Positions 1-6,513 of a stretch of 7,244 nt of DNA are shown piece after piece. This DNA is from CAYTES01 sp964436935 (lineage in GTDB: Bacteria > Patescibacteriota > Gracilibacteria > UBA1369 > UBA12473), in NCBI GenBank assembly GCA_964436935.1, contig CAYTES010000067.1, positions 1 through 7,244 on the forward strand, in the 5' to 3' direction. The notes below the pieces were generated by a model, which ran no database searches, was not told the origin of the DNA, and worked only from the letters and a program-made list of their open reading frames with translations. Made by a program: the position numbers and the translations under genes. Positions within the stretch are counted from its first letter, which is position 1. Each line of letters starts with the position of its first letter.

Positions 1-7
1 CCTTCCG

Positions 8-823
8 ATGAAACTCTCCATCGTGGTGGTGAACTACAATCACAAGTACTTTCCTCGGATGTGCGTGGAAGCCATCGAAAAGAGTAAAACCACGTTTCCC
101 TACGAAGTGATTTTTGTGGACAATCATTCTTCCGATGAAAGTCTTCAGTATTTGAGGGAAATTCATGAGGAAGGGCGGGTCAGACTCATTGAATCCGGGC
201 TAAATTTGGGCTATGGGAAAGGAAATAACCTTGGCGTTCGCCAGGCCAAAGGCGAGTACATCATCATCTCCAATCCCGATATTTTTGTACATCCGGACAC
301 CATGCAGAAATTGGTGGAGTACATGGAAGCGCATCCGGACGTGGGATTGGCCGGGCCGCGTCTGCGGTATTACAACGGACAGGTGCAACCTTCCTGCCGG
401 CGCCACATGAATTTCATGGATCTCATCATCAAAAGGACATTTTTGCGTCAACTGCCCTACTTCAAAAAACGTCTTAAAAGCTATCTGATGGACGATTTTG
501 ATCATGAAAACATACAGGAGGTCGATTTGATTACCGGCGCGTACTTCATCATGCGACGCGAGTTGTATCGACACATTCGAGGATTCGACGAGCGGTATTT
601 TCTTTTCATGGAAGATTATGATTTGTGCCGTACGGTGCATCAAAAGGGCTATAAAGTCATTTATTATCCGGTGGCGGAAGCGGAGCACTATCATAAGCGG
701 CTGTCTGGTGGTAATATTTTCTGGCTGTTGACGAGGCGGGTGTTTTGGATCCATGTGTCCAGTGCCTTCAAATATTTCTGGAAATGGCGTGGAAAAGGCC
801 TCAAACCCCAGAAAAAATCATAA
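8..823 (+). CDS. Family 2 glycosyltransferase (GT-A fold, rhamnosyltransferase-like)
   Basis: This predicted cytoplasmic or membrane-associated enzyme transfers a sugar from a nucleotide-sugar donor onto an acceptor, probably in surface polysaccharide synthesis. The 271-residue product opens with the first GT-A strand (SIVVVNYN, residues 4-11). It continues with a nucleotide-binding VDNHSSDES segment (37-45), an NLGYGKGNN loop (66-74) and SNPDI (88-92), which sits where the metal-binding DxD usually lies. GAYFIMRRE follows at 177-185, and FDERYFLFMEDYDLC (193-207) carries the ED pair typical of the catalytic base region. These are hallmarks of the GT2 group that includes WcaA- and RfbF-like rhamnosyltransferases; donor and acceptor cannot be told. 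The C-terminal 35 residues are basic and aromatic and may touch the membrane. The start is chosen because the first strand begins three residues later; only seven upstream bases are available, so no ribosome-binding site can be judged. A lipoprotein gene follows after 29 bases. Confidence 0.92.
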   Translation: MKLSIVVVNYNHKYFPRMCVEAIEKSKTTFPYEVIFVDNHSSDESLQYLREIHEEGRVRLIESGLNLGYGKGNNLGVRQAKGEYIIISNPDIFVHPDTMQKLVEYMEAHPDVGLAGPRLRYYNGQVQPSCRRHMNFMDLIIKRTFLRQLPYFKKRLKSYLMDDFDHENIQEVDLITGAYFIMRRELYRHIRGFDERYFLFMEDYDLCRTVHQKGYKVIYYPVAEAEHYHKRLSGGNIFWLLTRRVFWIHVSSAFKYFWKWRGKGLKPQKKS

Positions 824-852
824 ATTTCTTTATTTCTCATTTTTCCTACCCT

Positions 853-1482
853 ATGAAAAAAAATCATATCCTCACGATTTTTAGTGTTTTTATCCTGTCG
901 CTGGTGTTGGCGGGTTGCGGAAAATCGGGCACTGGAAACTATGTGCTGACCGATTACGGAGTGGACCCCAATTTTAAAGTGGTGGAAATGAAAACCGTGG
1001 ATTCCGAAAGTGATTATTTCACGCTCCGGTACGATAAAAACGTATGGGAACTTCAGGAATGGGATGCGGGAACGGCTCCCAATCGCGTAGCGTTGGTGAA
1101 TCAGGGGTATGAGAATAACAAATGCGCCTTGTTGCCCGGAACGGTGGGCGGAGGTTTGGACGAGGGCAATCAGGTGATTGAGGGAAGTTTATTGACCGCC
1201 CGTTACGTGGGTAAAACCTTAGATGTGTTCAATCCGGCTGGGATTCAGTTGATGCATATTGTGGGGTATGAAATCGACGAAGAGCCATACATTTTTGAAG
1301 TCCGATTGCCGGCGAAAGACCCTGCGCAGTGTTTAAGTGATTCACAGGCGGTGATTTCGACGTTCAACGTCGCCACTCCCTCCAGGCCGGCGGAAGCAAC
1401 AACGGAAAGTTCGGAGGCTGAGGATTCCGAGGCCAACGTGGGCAGCGTTTCGGTACAAGTGGGCGGCAATCAGGAGGAGTAA
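853..1482 (+). CDS. Secreted lipoprotein of unknown function
   Basis: The 209-residue product starts with a Lys-rich n-region (MKKNH), a hydrophobic stretch at residues 6-19 and a lipobox LAGC ending at Cys22. This marks a signal-peptidase-II lipoprotein anchored outside the membrane. The mature part has a small mixed alpha/beta look (about 42-172) with two cysteines, C91 and C160, that could form a disulfide. The tail (175-209) is rich in Ser, Glu and Ala and probably disordered. The spacing of strand-like segments (YFTLRYDKNVWELQEW, then MHIVGYE, YIFEVRL and a closing helix) loosely recalls PsbP/Mog1-like domains, but that is a guess. The frame is open further upstream, to an ATG at 745 inside the glycosyltransferase gene. 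I reject that start because it would bury the signal peptide about 36 residues in. No Shine-Dalgarno precedes 853; the leader is T-rich. It probably shares a transcript with the upstream glycosyltransferase. Confidence 0.85.
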   Translation: MKKNHILTIFSVFILSLVLAGCGKSGTGNYVLTDYGVDPNFKVVEMKTVDSESDYFTLRYDKNVWELQEWDAGTAPNRVALVNQGYENNKCALLPGTVGGGLDEGNQVIEGSLLTARYVGKTLDVFNPAGIQLMHIVGYEIDEEPYIFEVRLPAKDPAQCLSDSQAVISTFNVATPSRPAEATTESSEAEDSEANVGSVSVQVGGNQEE

Positions 1483-1487
1483 AAACG

Positions 1488-1510
1488 GAAGTTTTCTCGA
1501 AAGGAACTTC
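1488..1510 (+). terminator. Small hairpin after the lipoprotein gene, weak terminator candidate
   Basis: GAAGTT (1488-1493) is exactly complementary to AACTTC (1505-1510), giving a 6-bp stem with an 11-base loop five bases after the lipoprotein stop. The sequence that follows (TTAAAAGAGG) has no U-tract, so this is not a canonical intrinsic terminator. It could be an RNA-stabilising 3' hairpin or chance. Confidence 0.25.
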
Positions 1511-1520
1511 TTAAAAGAGG

Positions 1521-1602
1521 GGGTGTATTTTCGGTGCGGGCTTATTTTATTTAGGCCTTAAGCCGTCCATTAACCAAAAAGGGTGGATTTAAGGGGGGAT
1601 TT
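1521..1602 (+). repeat. Four related GGG-N3-ATTT decamers upstream of the cassette promoter
   Basis: GGGTGTATTT (1521-1530), GGGCTTATTT (1538-1547), GGGTGGATTT (1581-1590) and GGGGGGATTT (1593-1602) share GGG and ATTT with three variable bases between. The first and third differ at one position, as do the third and fourth. The last two lie 12 bases apart, about one helical turn, directly upstream of the extended -10. This arrangement fits a regulator-binding site, but the motif is simple and could recur by chance. Confidence 0.4.
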
Positions 1603-1612
1603 TTGGTATAAT
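1584..1612 (+). promoter_or_regulatory. Extended -10 promoter for the three-gene cassette
   Basis: TGGTATAAT at 1604-1612 is a perfect extended -10 element (TG-n-TATAAT). At 17-base spacing the -35 position is TGGATT (1584-1589), a poor match to TTGACA, as expected for an extended -10 promoter. Transcription would start near 1619, leaving an A-rich leader of about 22 bases before the ATG at 1641. It is the best sigma70-type signal in the window and sits where the base composition changes. Confidence 0.6.
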
Positions 1613-1640
1613 GATAAGATTATAAAAATAAAAAAAATCT

Positions 1641-4600
1641 ATGGGTGGAGGAGATGTGCCAAACCGTGGAGTGGAACAGGCGTCTACAAATAGTTCTGAA
1701 AAACCAAAAGAGACGGTAGAAGCCGAAGATCCACGAGATGCGCAAGTTTTAAAATTGAAAAAGCAATTGGAGGCAATACGCGAGCAATCCAATACGCAAG
1801 AAGAATTGAGAGTCCTTGCAGGACAACAAGCGGAAAAGCTTTATAAGCCGAGTGAATCGGGAGAGAAAAAATCGTTGAAACAAATCCAAAAAATCGTTCA
1901 GAGAAAACTCGAAGCTTTTTATATTCAATCTGGAGTAGCGGTCGATTCAAAAGGAATTGAACAACAAGTCCAAGATATCATGGATCAAGCACTTTTGAAC
2001 ATCCAAAAACGCCCTTTGAGCTTTGGAGAAACGCTGGACACCATCTTGGAATTTGCAAAAGAAATGCCACATCCGCTTAAGAACGCTCGTAATGGAAAAG
2101 GTACTAAGCCGTGGAAAGAATATTGGAGTCAAGTACGGGAATACCAACTGTCTTCACATTTGGGAACTCGAGTAAGTAAAATCGAGGCCGCACAGGTTAA
2201 GGCTCAGAATGATATCGATGCTCAAGCTCAGGCCGTTTTAGTGACACGGGATGCGGAAGTGATTCGGGAAGGTTATCAATTGTTTAATATTCCCGGTGAT
2301 ACACCCGTGGCAATAAGAGAATTGAATAACGCCTATGGTAGGCATCTTGAATATTTGTGCCGTATGCCCTTCGAATATTTTTCCGAATCAAATGGGGAAT
2401 CCAAAAAAACGGATTCACACTATTTTTCTCGAAAAGGCAACCAAGGGGAAACTTTACAAACATTATGGCAGGTATTTGACCAATATCTTCTTCCAGTTGA
2501 ATCGGGGAAATTTGTACGAGTTCCCGATCCTGATGCATTCAGGGAACTCCCTAAAAGCGAACGTGCGAGCGATTACACCAGAGCTCAACTGTTAAGACGA
2601 TACAGCCGTATTTTGTATGAAAAGTTGCTCTATGCGGAATTAATTGATGCCCAAACCGGCGGCGTGAATGAAAAAATAAAATCCATTTCCATTCAAGGAA
2701 CGTTGGTGGTATTGGCAACTTCCAATGGGCCGGTTCATTTTCGATTGGATGCTCATGTGGGAGAGATCCAGGACGCCTGTCAGGGGACAATTTTAGAGCC
2801 AAAAAAGGGACAAAAACGCAGAGCGTCGAAAGAGTATGAATCGTATAAAGCCAAAATGAATCGTGACTATTGGATGAGTCACGATCAGCCCCCTTCGATC
2901 GATGCGTTTAAAAAAAGTTTCCCCCCTGAGTTAAAAGATCAATTGATCGGGAGAGGAGAAATGATTTTATCCCTCACCAAAACTCCGGCATTGGGCATCG
3001 ATTATTCGGTTGATCTTTTGATTCCTCCGGCTCGAATCACCTCCGGAAGTCAAAAGGTACCCCCCCAAGGATGGAAATTGAGACGGATTGGACTAAAACA
3101 AGATCCTCAAAAGGGAATCATGGTTTCTTATCCGGTTCCCAATGCGACATGGTCAACCAGCATAGAACGTTTTGCGCCTCTCACGGAAATGACACTTCGG
3201 GAAGCATGGAATAAAACTCCGGAAATCCCAATTGAGCGGGTGCCGAGTTTTAAAAGTGGATTTGATAAAATGATGCAAGCGTTGGGGACTGATCAAACCT
3301 ATGGTAAGATTCGCGGGAAAGTCGTGGAACAAAAAAGTGAAGAATTGAAAGGAACCTACCAGGTCAATGCCACGGCGTTGGTCAGTCGTGCCATTACGGA
3401 GGTGGGAAGATTTGATATACGGACACAATGGACGGTTCGAGGTGAAATGGGAGAGCTCGTCGTGGACGATCGATTGAAAAAAATAAAAGAGATGCAACCC
3501 GCGATCCTTTCGTTGCGTGAAACCTACGAACGAGACGTTAAAGAATATCCCGAGTTTTCGGAACTTGTCGTGGATCGCATGCCGGCAGGAAAACGTTTGG
3601 ATGAAATTTTACGTACGATTGATCGTGAAAAAGCCTATTTATTGGTTGAAGGAATTCAGGCGATGCAAAATAAGATCGAGCAAATGGATAAAGAGGGATC
3701 TCCATTGCAACGCGCAGAAAATATCGCCAAAAGTGTTCAAAAGGCATACCTTTATTATATGGAGTTGATTAAGCTTGATGCGGACGTTACCACGCCGGTA
3801 TTGGCAATGGCGAAGGAATCATTGGTGAAACTATCAAATCAAGGCCGAGAACAAATTCGAGAAATTTACAAACCATTTTTGGAAGAATTTAAACAAAAAT
3901 TCCCCGCGACCTATGCGTTGAGTGAAAAACCGATGGATTATTCCTTGAAAGCAAAAACAGGGGAGGAAGCCCAAACACGCGTTGAAGAATCGGATAAAGC
4001 CGGCACGGATTTTATCACCCAATATAAAGAATATTTGGACTTAATTGAGCTGTATCCGGATCAGATTGGATCCATTGAAACCGAAGAAATCATATTGCCA
4101 CCGGCGATACCGGTGCAAACACCCGATTCAACGGAGCCATCGGTTGGCGAACCCCCATTGGAAGAAACATCATCTTCTCTAAAAGAAGAGCAACCATCAG
4201 CCCCTTTAGTATTACAAGAAGGGGAAGAAGCGTTGAGTTCGAAAATAATGGAACAGCTTAAAACAATAAAGATTGAAGCGCATGATTTATCAGATGTATC
4301 GCTGAGGGACAATATAAGAAATTATGCCAATATCGCCCAAAAAATAAGAATAAAATATGAAGAAGAGGGCAAAGAAGTTTACACCTCCGGAGATGTGGAT
4401 TATGTTTTAAGCGTTTCAGAAAAGATAATTCAGGGAGCTCTTTTCTTTGCAGAACCTGCAACATTAGATTTATTAGGAACAGATCCTGAGTTTAAAAAAA
4501 GAATAAAAGAACCAATCGAAAATATGCTTCGGAATATTAATGCTATTTTAAAAAATACCATTTCTTTGCATACTAACGTTTATGGAGTAATGGAACCTAA

Positions 4601-4703
4601 ACCATTTGCCGACCATATTCTATTGGAAGGAGGAGAAACATTGAGTCATAAATTGAAATCGATTCAAAGCAATTTGGAACAGCTCAAAAAAAGTTTAGAA
4701 TAA
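1641..4703 (+). CDS. Large soluble multidomain protein of unknown function (1020 aa)
   Basis: I do not recognise a family. There is no signal peptide or membrane segment, so the product should be cytoplasmic. In order: a disordered N-terminus (1-32), a probable coiled coil (33-68), a helical region with KPWKEYW at 156-162, and a helical stretch around 305-345. A strand-rich part follows (about 348-375 and 435-470), then another strand-like segment (553-612) and a long helical region (615-810). A Pro/Glu/Ser/Thr-rich linker spans about 812-860, ahead of a C-terminal helical domain of about 150 residues. That domain is bracketed by two copies of an LxEGxExLSxK motif (857-869 and 993-1005). There are only two cysteines, C240 and C380. 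The ATG at 1641 follows an A-rich leader without a Shine-Dalgarno; a GTG at 1656 lies too close to the GGAGGA inside the gene to use it well. It is the first gene of a three-gene unit, 17 bases before the next. The reading frame is certain; the role is unknown, possibly scaffold-like. Confidence 0.88.
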   Translation: MGGGDVPNRGVEQASTNSSEKPKETVEAEDPRDAQVLKLKKQLEAIREQSNTQEELRVLAGQQAEKLYKPSESGEKKSLKQIQKIVQRKLEAFYIQSGVAVDSKGIEQQVQDIMDQALLNIQKRPLSFGETLDTILEFAKEMPHPLKNARNGKGTKPWKEYWSQVREYQLSSHLGTRVSKIEAAQVKAQNDIDAQAQAVLVTRDAEVIREGYQLFNIPGDTPVAIRELNNAYGRHLEYLCRMPFEYFSESNGESKKTDSHYFSRKGNQGETLQTLWQVFDQYLLPVESGKFVRVPDPDAFRELPKSERASDYTRAQLLRRYSRILYEKLLYAELIDAQTGGVNEKIKSISIQGTLVVLATSNGPVHFRLDAHVGEIQDACQGTILEPKKGQKRRASKEYESYKAKMNRDYWMSHDQPPSIDAFKKSFPPELKDQLIGRGEMILSLTKTPALGIDYSVDLLIPPARITSGSQKVPPQGWKLRRIGLKQDPQKGIMVSYPVPNATWSTSIERFAPLTEMTLREAWNKTPEIPIERVPSFKSGFDKMMQALGTDQTYGKIRGKVVEQKSEELKGTYQVNATALVSRAITEVGRFDIRTQWTVRGEMGELVVDDRLKKIKEMQPAILSLRETYERDVKEYPEFSELVVDRMPAGKRLDEILRTIDREKAYLLVEGIQAMQNKIEQMDKEGSPLQRAENIAKSVQKAYLYYMELIKLDADVTTPVLAMAKESLVKLSNQGREQIREIYKPFLEEFKQKFPATYALSEKPMDYSLKAKTGEEAQTRVEESDKAGTDFITQYKEYLDLIELYPDQIGSIETEEIILPPAIPVQTPDSTEPSVGEPPLEETSSSLKEEQPSAPLVLQEGEEALSSKIMEQLKTIKIEAHDLSDVSLRDNIRNYANIAQKIRIKYEEEGKEVYTSGDVDYVLSVSEKIIQGALFFAEPATLDLLGTDPEFKKRIKEPIENMLRNINAILKNTISLHTNVYGVMEPKPFADHILLEGGETLSHKLKSIQSNLEQLKKSLE

Positions 4704-4720
4704 TTTTTTAACTTTTATTT
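4704..4720 (+). promoter_or_regulatory. T-rich junction TTTTTTAACTTTTATTT before the second cassette gene
   Basis: The whole 17-base gap between the 1020- and 346-residue genes is T-rich and has no Shine-Dalgarno. Its core TTTTTAAC-CTTTTA (4705-4717, counting the C once) recurs with one extra C at 5790-5803, upstream of the third gene. It may be an unstructured leader aiding Shine-Dalgarno-independent initiation, or a processing or pausing site. No GC-rich stem precedes the T-run, so it is not an intrinsic terminator. Confidence 0.3.
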
Positions 4721-5761
4721 ATGGTGGAAAAAATCGATCGGGTCAGCGCGCTGAAAGAAGAATACACAAGCTTTAAATCAGAGCCCCAAGAAAGTGACGA
4801 TCAATTTAAATCTAAAATTGAAGAGCGGCGTTTATCCGACGGAACGACCGTTTATGATCAATTGAATAAAGTGGAGGCTGAAAGGAGTTATACCATTAAA
4901 AAGCGTGAACGAACGCCATTGTTTAACGCGCTTAAATCATTGACGGAAGAAGTGAGACTCCCAAAAGAAAAACAGAAAGAAATGGTGAAATCCATGTTGG
5001 CATGGCTTTCACTGGCTGGCTTGAGCACTTATCAGGCCTATCAAGGAGATCGATTTAGATTGAAAGGGTCAGTTTTAACGATGAATTTGAGAAATGTTCC
5101 TCAAGAAATCACAATTGATTTTTCTCGGCCTTTAGCGGAATCACGCGAAGCCTTTGTCATCATGGAATCTCGTAAAAATTTAACGGCGTTAAAGGAAGAA
5201 ATAGGATTAACTCCTGAGAATTCAAGATTGGATGAGAATAAAGAGGCAAAATTGGAAGCCTTTGAACGGGTGTTGGACAGTGGAAGTATCGTTCGGGTTC
5301 GCGAGTCGCTTCATCAAGATCATGGTATGGATGCCCGTAAAAAATATTGGGATAAAGAGGTTCAACCCAACCTGGGGAAGCTTTATGGTTTGCTTACAAC
5401 GGAAAATAAAAATATTGGGAAAGAACGGTCCAAATTGAGAGGAAAATTAATAAATGAATCGACCAAAGCAGAAGAAAAAGCAGGCATTCAGAAGCAACTG
5501 GATACGTTGGAAGAACGCTCGTCCAAGCTCGAAACCATGATCCAAAAATTGGAAGAGTTGGGAATTAAGAAAGGTAAAATAACGTCGTCTTATAATGGAG
5601 AAGAAGAATTGAACATGGTTTTTATCGAATTTTATCGTTACGGTATGCTCAAGGGGGAATTTCCGGATGTCATCGAAGGAATTGTCAAAAAAGAAGAAGA
5701 AAAAGCAGAAGACGAAAATCCGGTGGTTATGCCGCGAAGGCTTGGCCCGGACGCGCCTTAA
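4721..5761 (+). CDS. Soluble coiled-coil protein of unknown function (346 aa)
   Basis: No family is recognised. The product is highly charged and lacks a signal peptide or clear membrane span; the moderately hydrophobic MLAWLSLAGLSTYQAY (about 93-108) is too short and polar at its ends. A helical N-terminal region leads to a strand pair around 112-133 (RFRLKGSVLTMNL, then EITIDF). A KKYWDKEVQP segment lies at 207-216, a long probable coiled coil at about 217-287, a short aromatic segment (299-315) and an acidic-basic tail ending in Pro-rich VVMPRRLGPDAP. The helix-strand-strand part and the YW-x4-QP motif resemble pieces of the preceding 1020-residue protein, suggesting partner or paralogous domains, but the similarity is weak. 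It starts 17 bases after the previous stop, so the two are probably co-transcribed. The ATG follows a T-rich leader with no Shine-Dalgarno. Confidence 0.85.
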   Translation: MVEKIDRVSALKEEYTSFKSEPQESDDQFKSKIEERRLSDGTTVYDQLNKVEAERSYTIKKRERTPLFNALKSLTEEVRLPKEKQKEMVKSMLAWLSLAGLSTYQAYQGDRFRLKGSVLTMNLRNVPQEITIDFSRPLAESREAFVIMESRKNLTALKEEIGLTPENSRLDENKEAKLEAFERVLDSGSIVRVRESLHQDHGMDARKKYWDKEVQPNLGKLYGLLTTENKNIGKERSKLRGKLINESTKAEEKAGIQKQLDTLEERSSKLETMIQKLEELGIKKGKITSSYNGEEELNMVFIEFYRYGMLKGEFPDVIEGIVKKEEEKAEDENPVVMPRRLGPDAP

Positions 5762-5789
5762 AATCCAAATCAATCATCAAATTTAAATC

Positions 5790-5806
5790 TTTTTAACCTT
5801 TTAAAA
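5790..5806 (+). promoter_or_regulatory. Second copy of the T-rich leader motif (TTTTTAACCTTTTAAAA)
   Basis: This repeats the 4705-4717 motif with a single inserted C. It lies 10 bases before an in-frame ATG at 5816 and about 90 before the preferred start at 5897. The gap 5762-5896 holds little else: an AT palindrome ATTTTAAAAT at 5864-5873 contains TAAAAT (5868-5873), a possible -10 without a good -35. Confidence 0.3.
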
Positions 5807-5884
5807 CAAAAATTCATGCAATTAACTCAATGCAAAATCAAATTCAATACATTCTCACGAATGATTTTAAAATTCAGTGAACGC

Positions 5885-5892
5885 GGGGGTGA
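5885..5892 (+). promoter_or_regulatory. Shine-Dalgarno site GGGGGTGA that decides the start at 5897
   Basis: GGGGGTGA matches the ideal GGAGGTGA except for one A-to-G change that still allows a G-U pair with the 16S rRNA tail. The GGGGG core is seven bases from the ATG at 5897. It is the only convincing Shine-Dalgarno in the window and stands out in AT-rich surroundings. Confidence 0.55.
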
Positions 5893-5896
5893 AAGA

Positions 5897-6232
5897 ATGG
5901 ACGCGCCGAAAAATAGGCCACAAGAAAGAAAGGCTGATCTTGAAAAGCGTCAGGAATTGATGGCCCAGGTTTTAGGAGTGGATAAAAAAGGGAAAAAAGT
6001 TTTATTCAACCCATTTTCTAAAGAATTTTGGAAAAATGCAAAAGGAGCTCCACGGTTCGAACCCAAAGTGGTTAAACCTTGGGAATTAGAAGGCCCAGCC
6101 ACGGGATCAACGGAAGCCATTCCCCCTACACGCATTGTGAAGCCGTGGGATCTCAAAGAAAAAGATAAAGATGAGATCAATCCGCAAAAAGATTCAGGAA
6201 CGGCGGAAGGGGTAAGCGTGAAAAACGAATAA
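5897..6232 (+). CDS. Small charged, probably disordered protein with two KPW[ED]L motifs (about 111 aa)
   Basis: The family is not recognised. The product is hydrophilic, rich in Lys, Glu and Pro, and has no signal peptide or membrane segment. Residues 1-30 look helical. FNPFSKEFWKNAK is the only aromatic cluster, followed by two copies of a short motif, VVKPWEL (58-64) and IVKPWDL (80-86), 22 residues apart within Pro/Gly/Thr-rich sequence. Such repeats are typical of linear docking motifs that bind a partner. A KPW also occurs in the 1020-residue protein encoded upstream (156-158). I chose the start at 5897 for its well-placed Shine-Dalgarno. An in-frame ATG at 5816 would add 27 residues of different character (Cys- and Phe-containing) and cannot be excluded. 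It is the last gene of the cassette, 135 bases after the previous one, and runs tail-to-tail into the ferredoxin with a 2-base gap. Confidence 0.72.
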   Translation: MDAPKNRPQERKADLEKRQELMAQVLGVDKKGKKVLFNPFSKEFWKNAKGAPRFEPKVVKPWELEGPATGSTEAIPPTRIVKPWDLKEKDKDEINPQKDSGTAEGVSVKNE

Positions 6233-6234
6233 AC

Positions 6235-6513
6235 TCATTGCTCAATCTCCACCTCTCCCTTCACCTTACACTGACACGCCAAACGGTGTTCTCCATCAAA
6301 TTTGCCCATGGCGCGCAAGGTTTGCTCTTCCGTCTCTTCAATCGGAGTGAGGTTTTCTTTGCCGGAAGGAATCGTGATCAAACAAGTGCCGCAAATTCCA
6401 TTTTCGCAGCCGTAGGGAATCGGCCAACCGTTCATTTGGGTTACATCGGCCAACGCTTGATCATCTTGGGCGGGAGCGGTTTGTCCCGTGTTCTTAAAGG
6501 TTACATTTGGCAT
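6235..6513 (-). CDS. [2Fe-2S] ferredoxin, plant/adrenodoxin-type fold
   Basis: This small cytoplasmic electron carrier has 92 residues, normal for a stand-alone ferredoxin. The cluster ligands are visible in the order C36-x4-C41-x2-C44 (YGCENGICGTC) and C80 in RLACQC, the pattern of the plant-type [2Fe-2S] family. A fifth cysteine, C82, lies two residues after the last ligand and is probably not a ligand. The sequence around the first three ligands and the RLACQ ending are diagnostic. No reductase or dedicated partner enzyme is encoded nearby, so its redox partner is unknown. The gene ends with TGA at the expected length, which shows TGA acts as a stop here. It diverges from the MGMT-type gene across 28 bases and converges with the third cassette gene. 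There is no Shine-Dalgarno before the ATG (leader ATTTTCTCGAC). Confidence 0.93.
   Translation of the reverse strand: MPNVTFKNTGQTAPAQDDQALADVTQMNGWPIPYGCENGICGTCLITIPSGKENLTPIEETEEQTLRAMGKFDGEHRLACQCKVKGEVEIEQ

Noticed and set aside
200..754. Open frame of 184 codons on the minus strand, opposite the glycosyltransferase gene
   Set aside because: The plus-strand glycosyltransferase has clear family motifs along the same stretch. The antisense product is His/Ile-rich with no recognisable motif, so it is a shadow frame.
745..852. Upstream extension of the lipoprotein gene to an ATG inside the glycosyltransferase gene
   Set aside because: It would place the Lys-rich signal peptide and lipobox 36 residues into the protein, and it overlaps the preceding gene by 79 bases.
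1521..1560. Tiny GTG-started frame after a GAGGGGG run
   Set aside because: About a dozen codons, with no usable spacing and no supporting signal.
1539..1564. GGCTTA / TAAGCC inverted repeat with a 14-base loop as a terminator
   Set aside because: The stem is only six pairs, half A-T, and no T-tract follows.
4687..4709. A-run / T-run pairing around the stop of the 1020-residue gene as an intrinsic terminator
   Set aside because: The stem would be purely A-U and unstable, and the next gene starts 17 bases after the stop, so read-through is expected.
5738..5760. AAGGC / GCCTT inverted repeat at the end of the 346-residue gene
   Set aside because: Five pairs with a 13-base loop, overlapping the stop codon and followed by A-rich sequence, so it is not a credible terminator.
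1641..6232. Idea that the cassette is a phage or defence system
   Set aside because: No nuclease, helicase, ATPase Walker motif, capsid or integrase signature is visible in the three proteins, and no att-like repeats flank the block. The label would be unsupported.
6235..6513. Possible use of the Gracilibacteria code (TGA = Gly)
   Set aside because: The ferredoxin ends at TGA at the normal family length right after the conserved C-terminal strand, so reading through would add non-family sequence.
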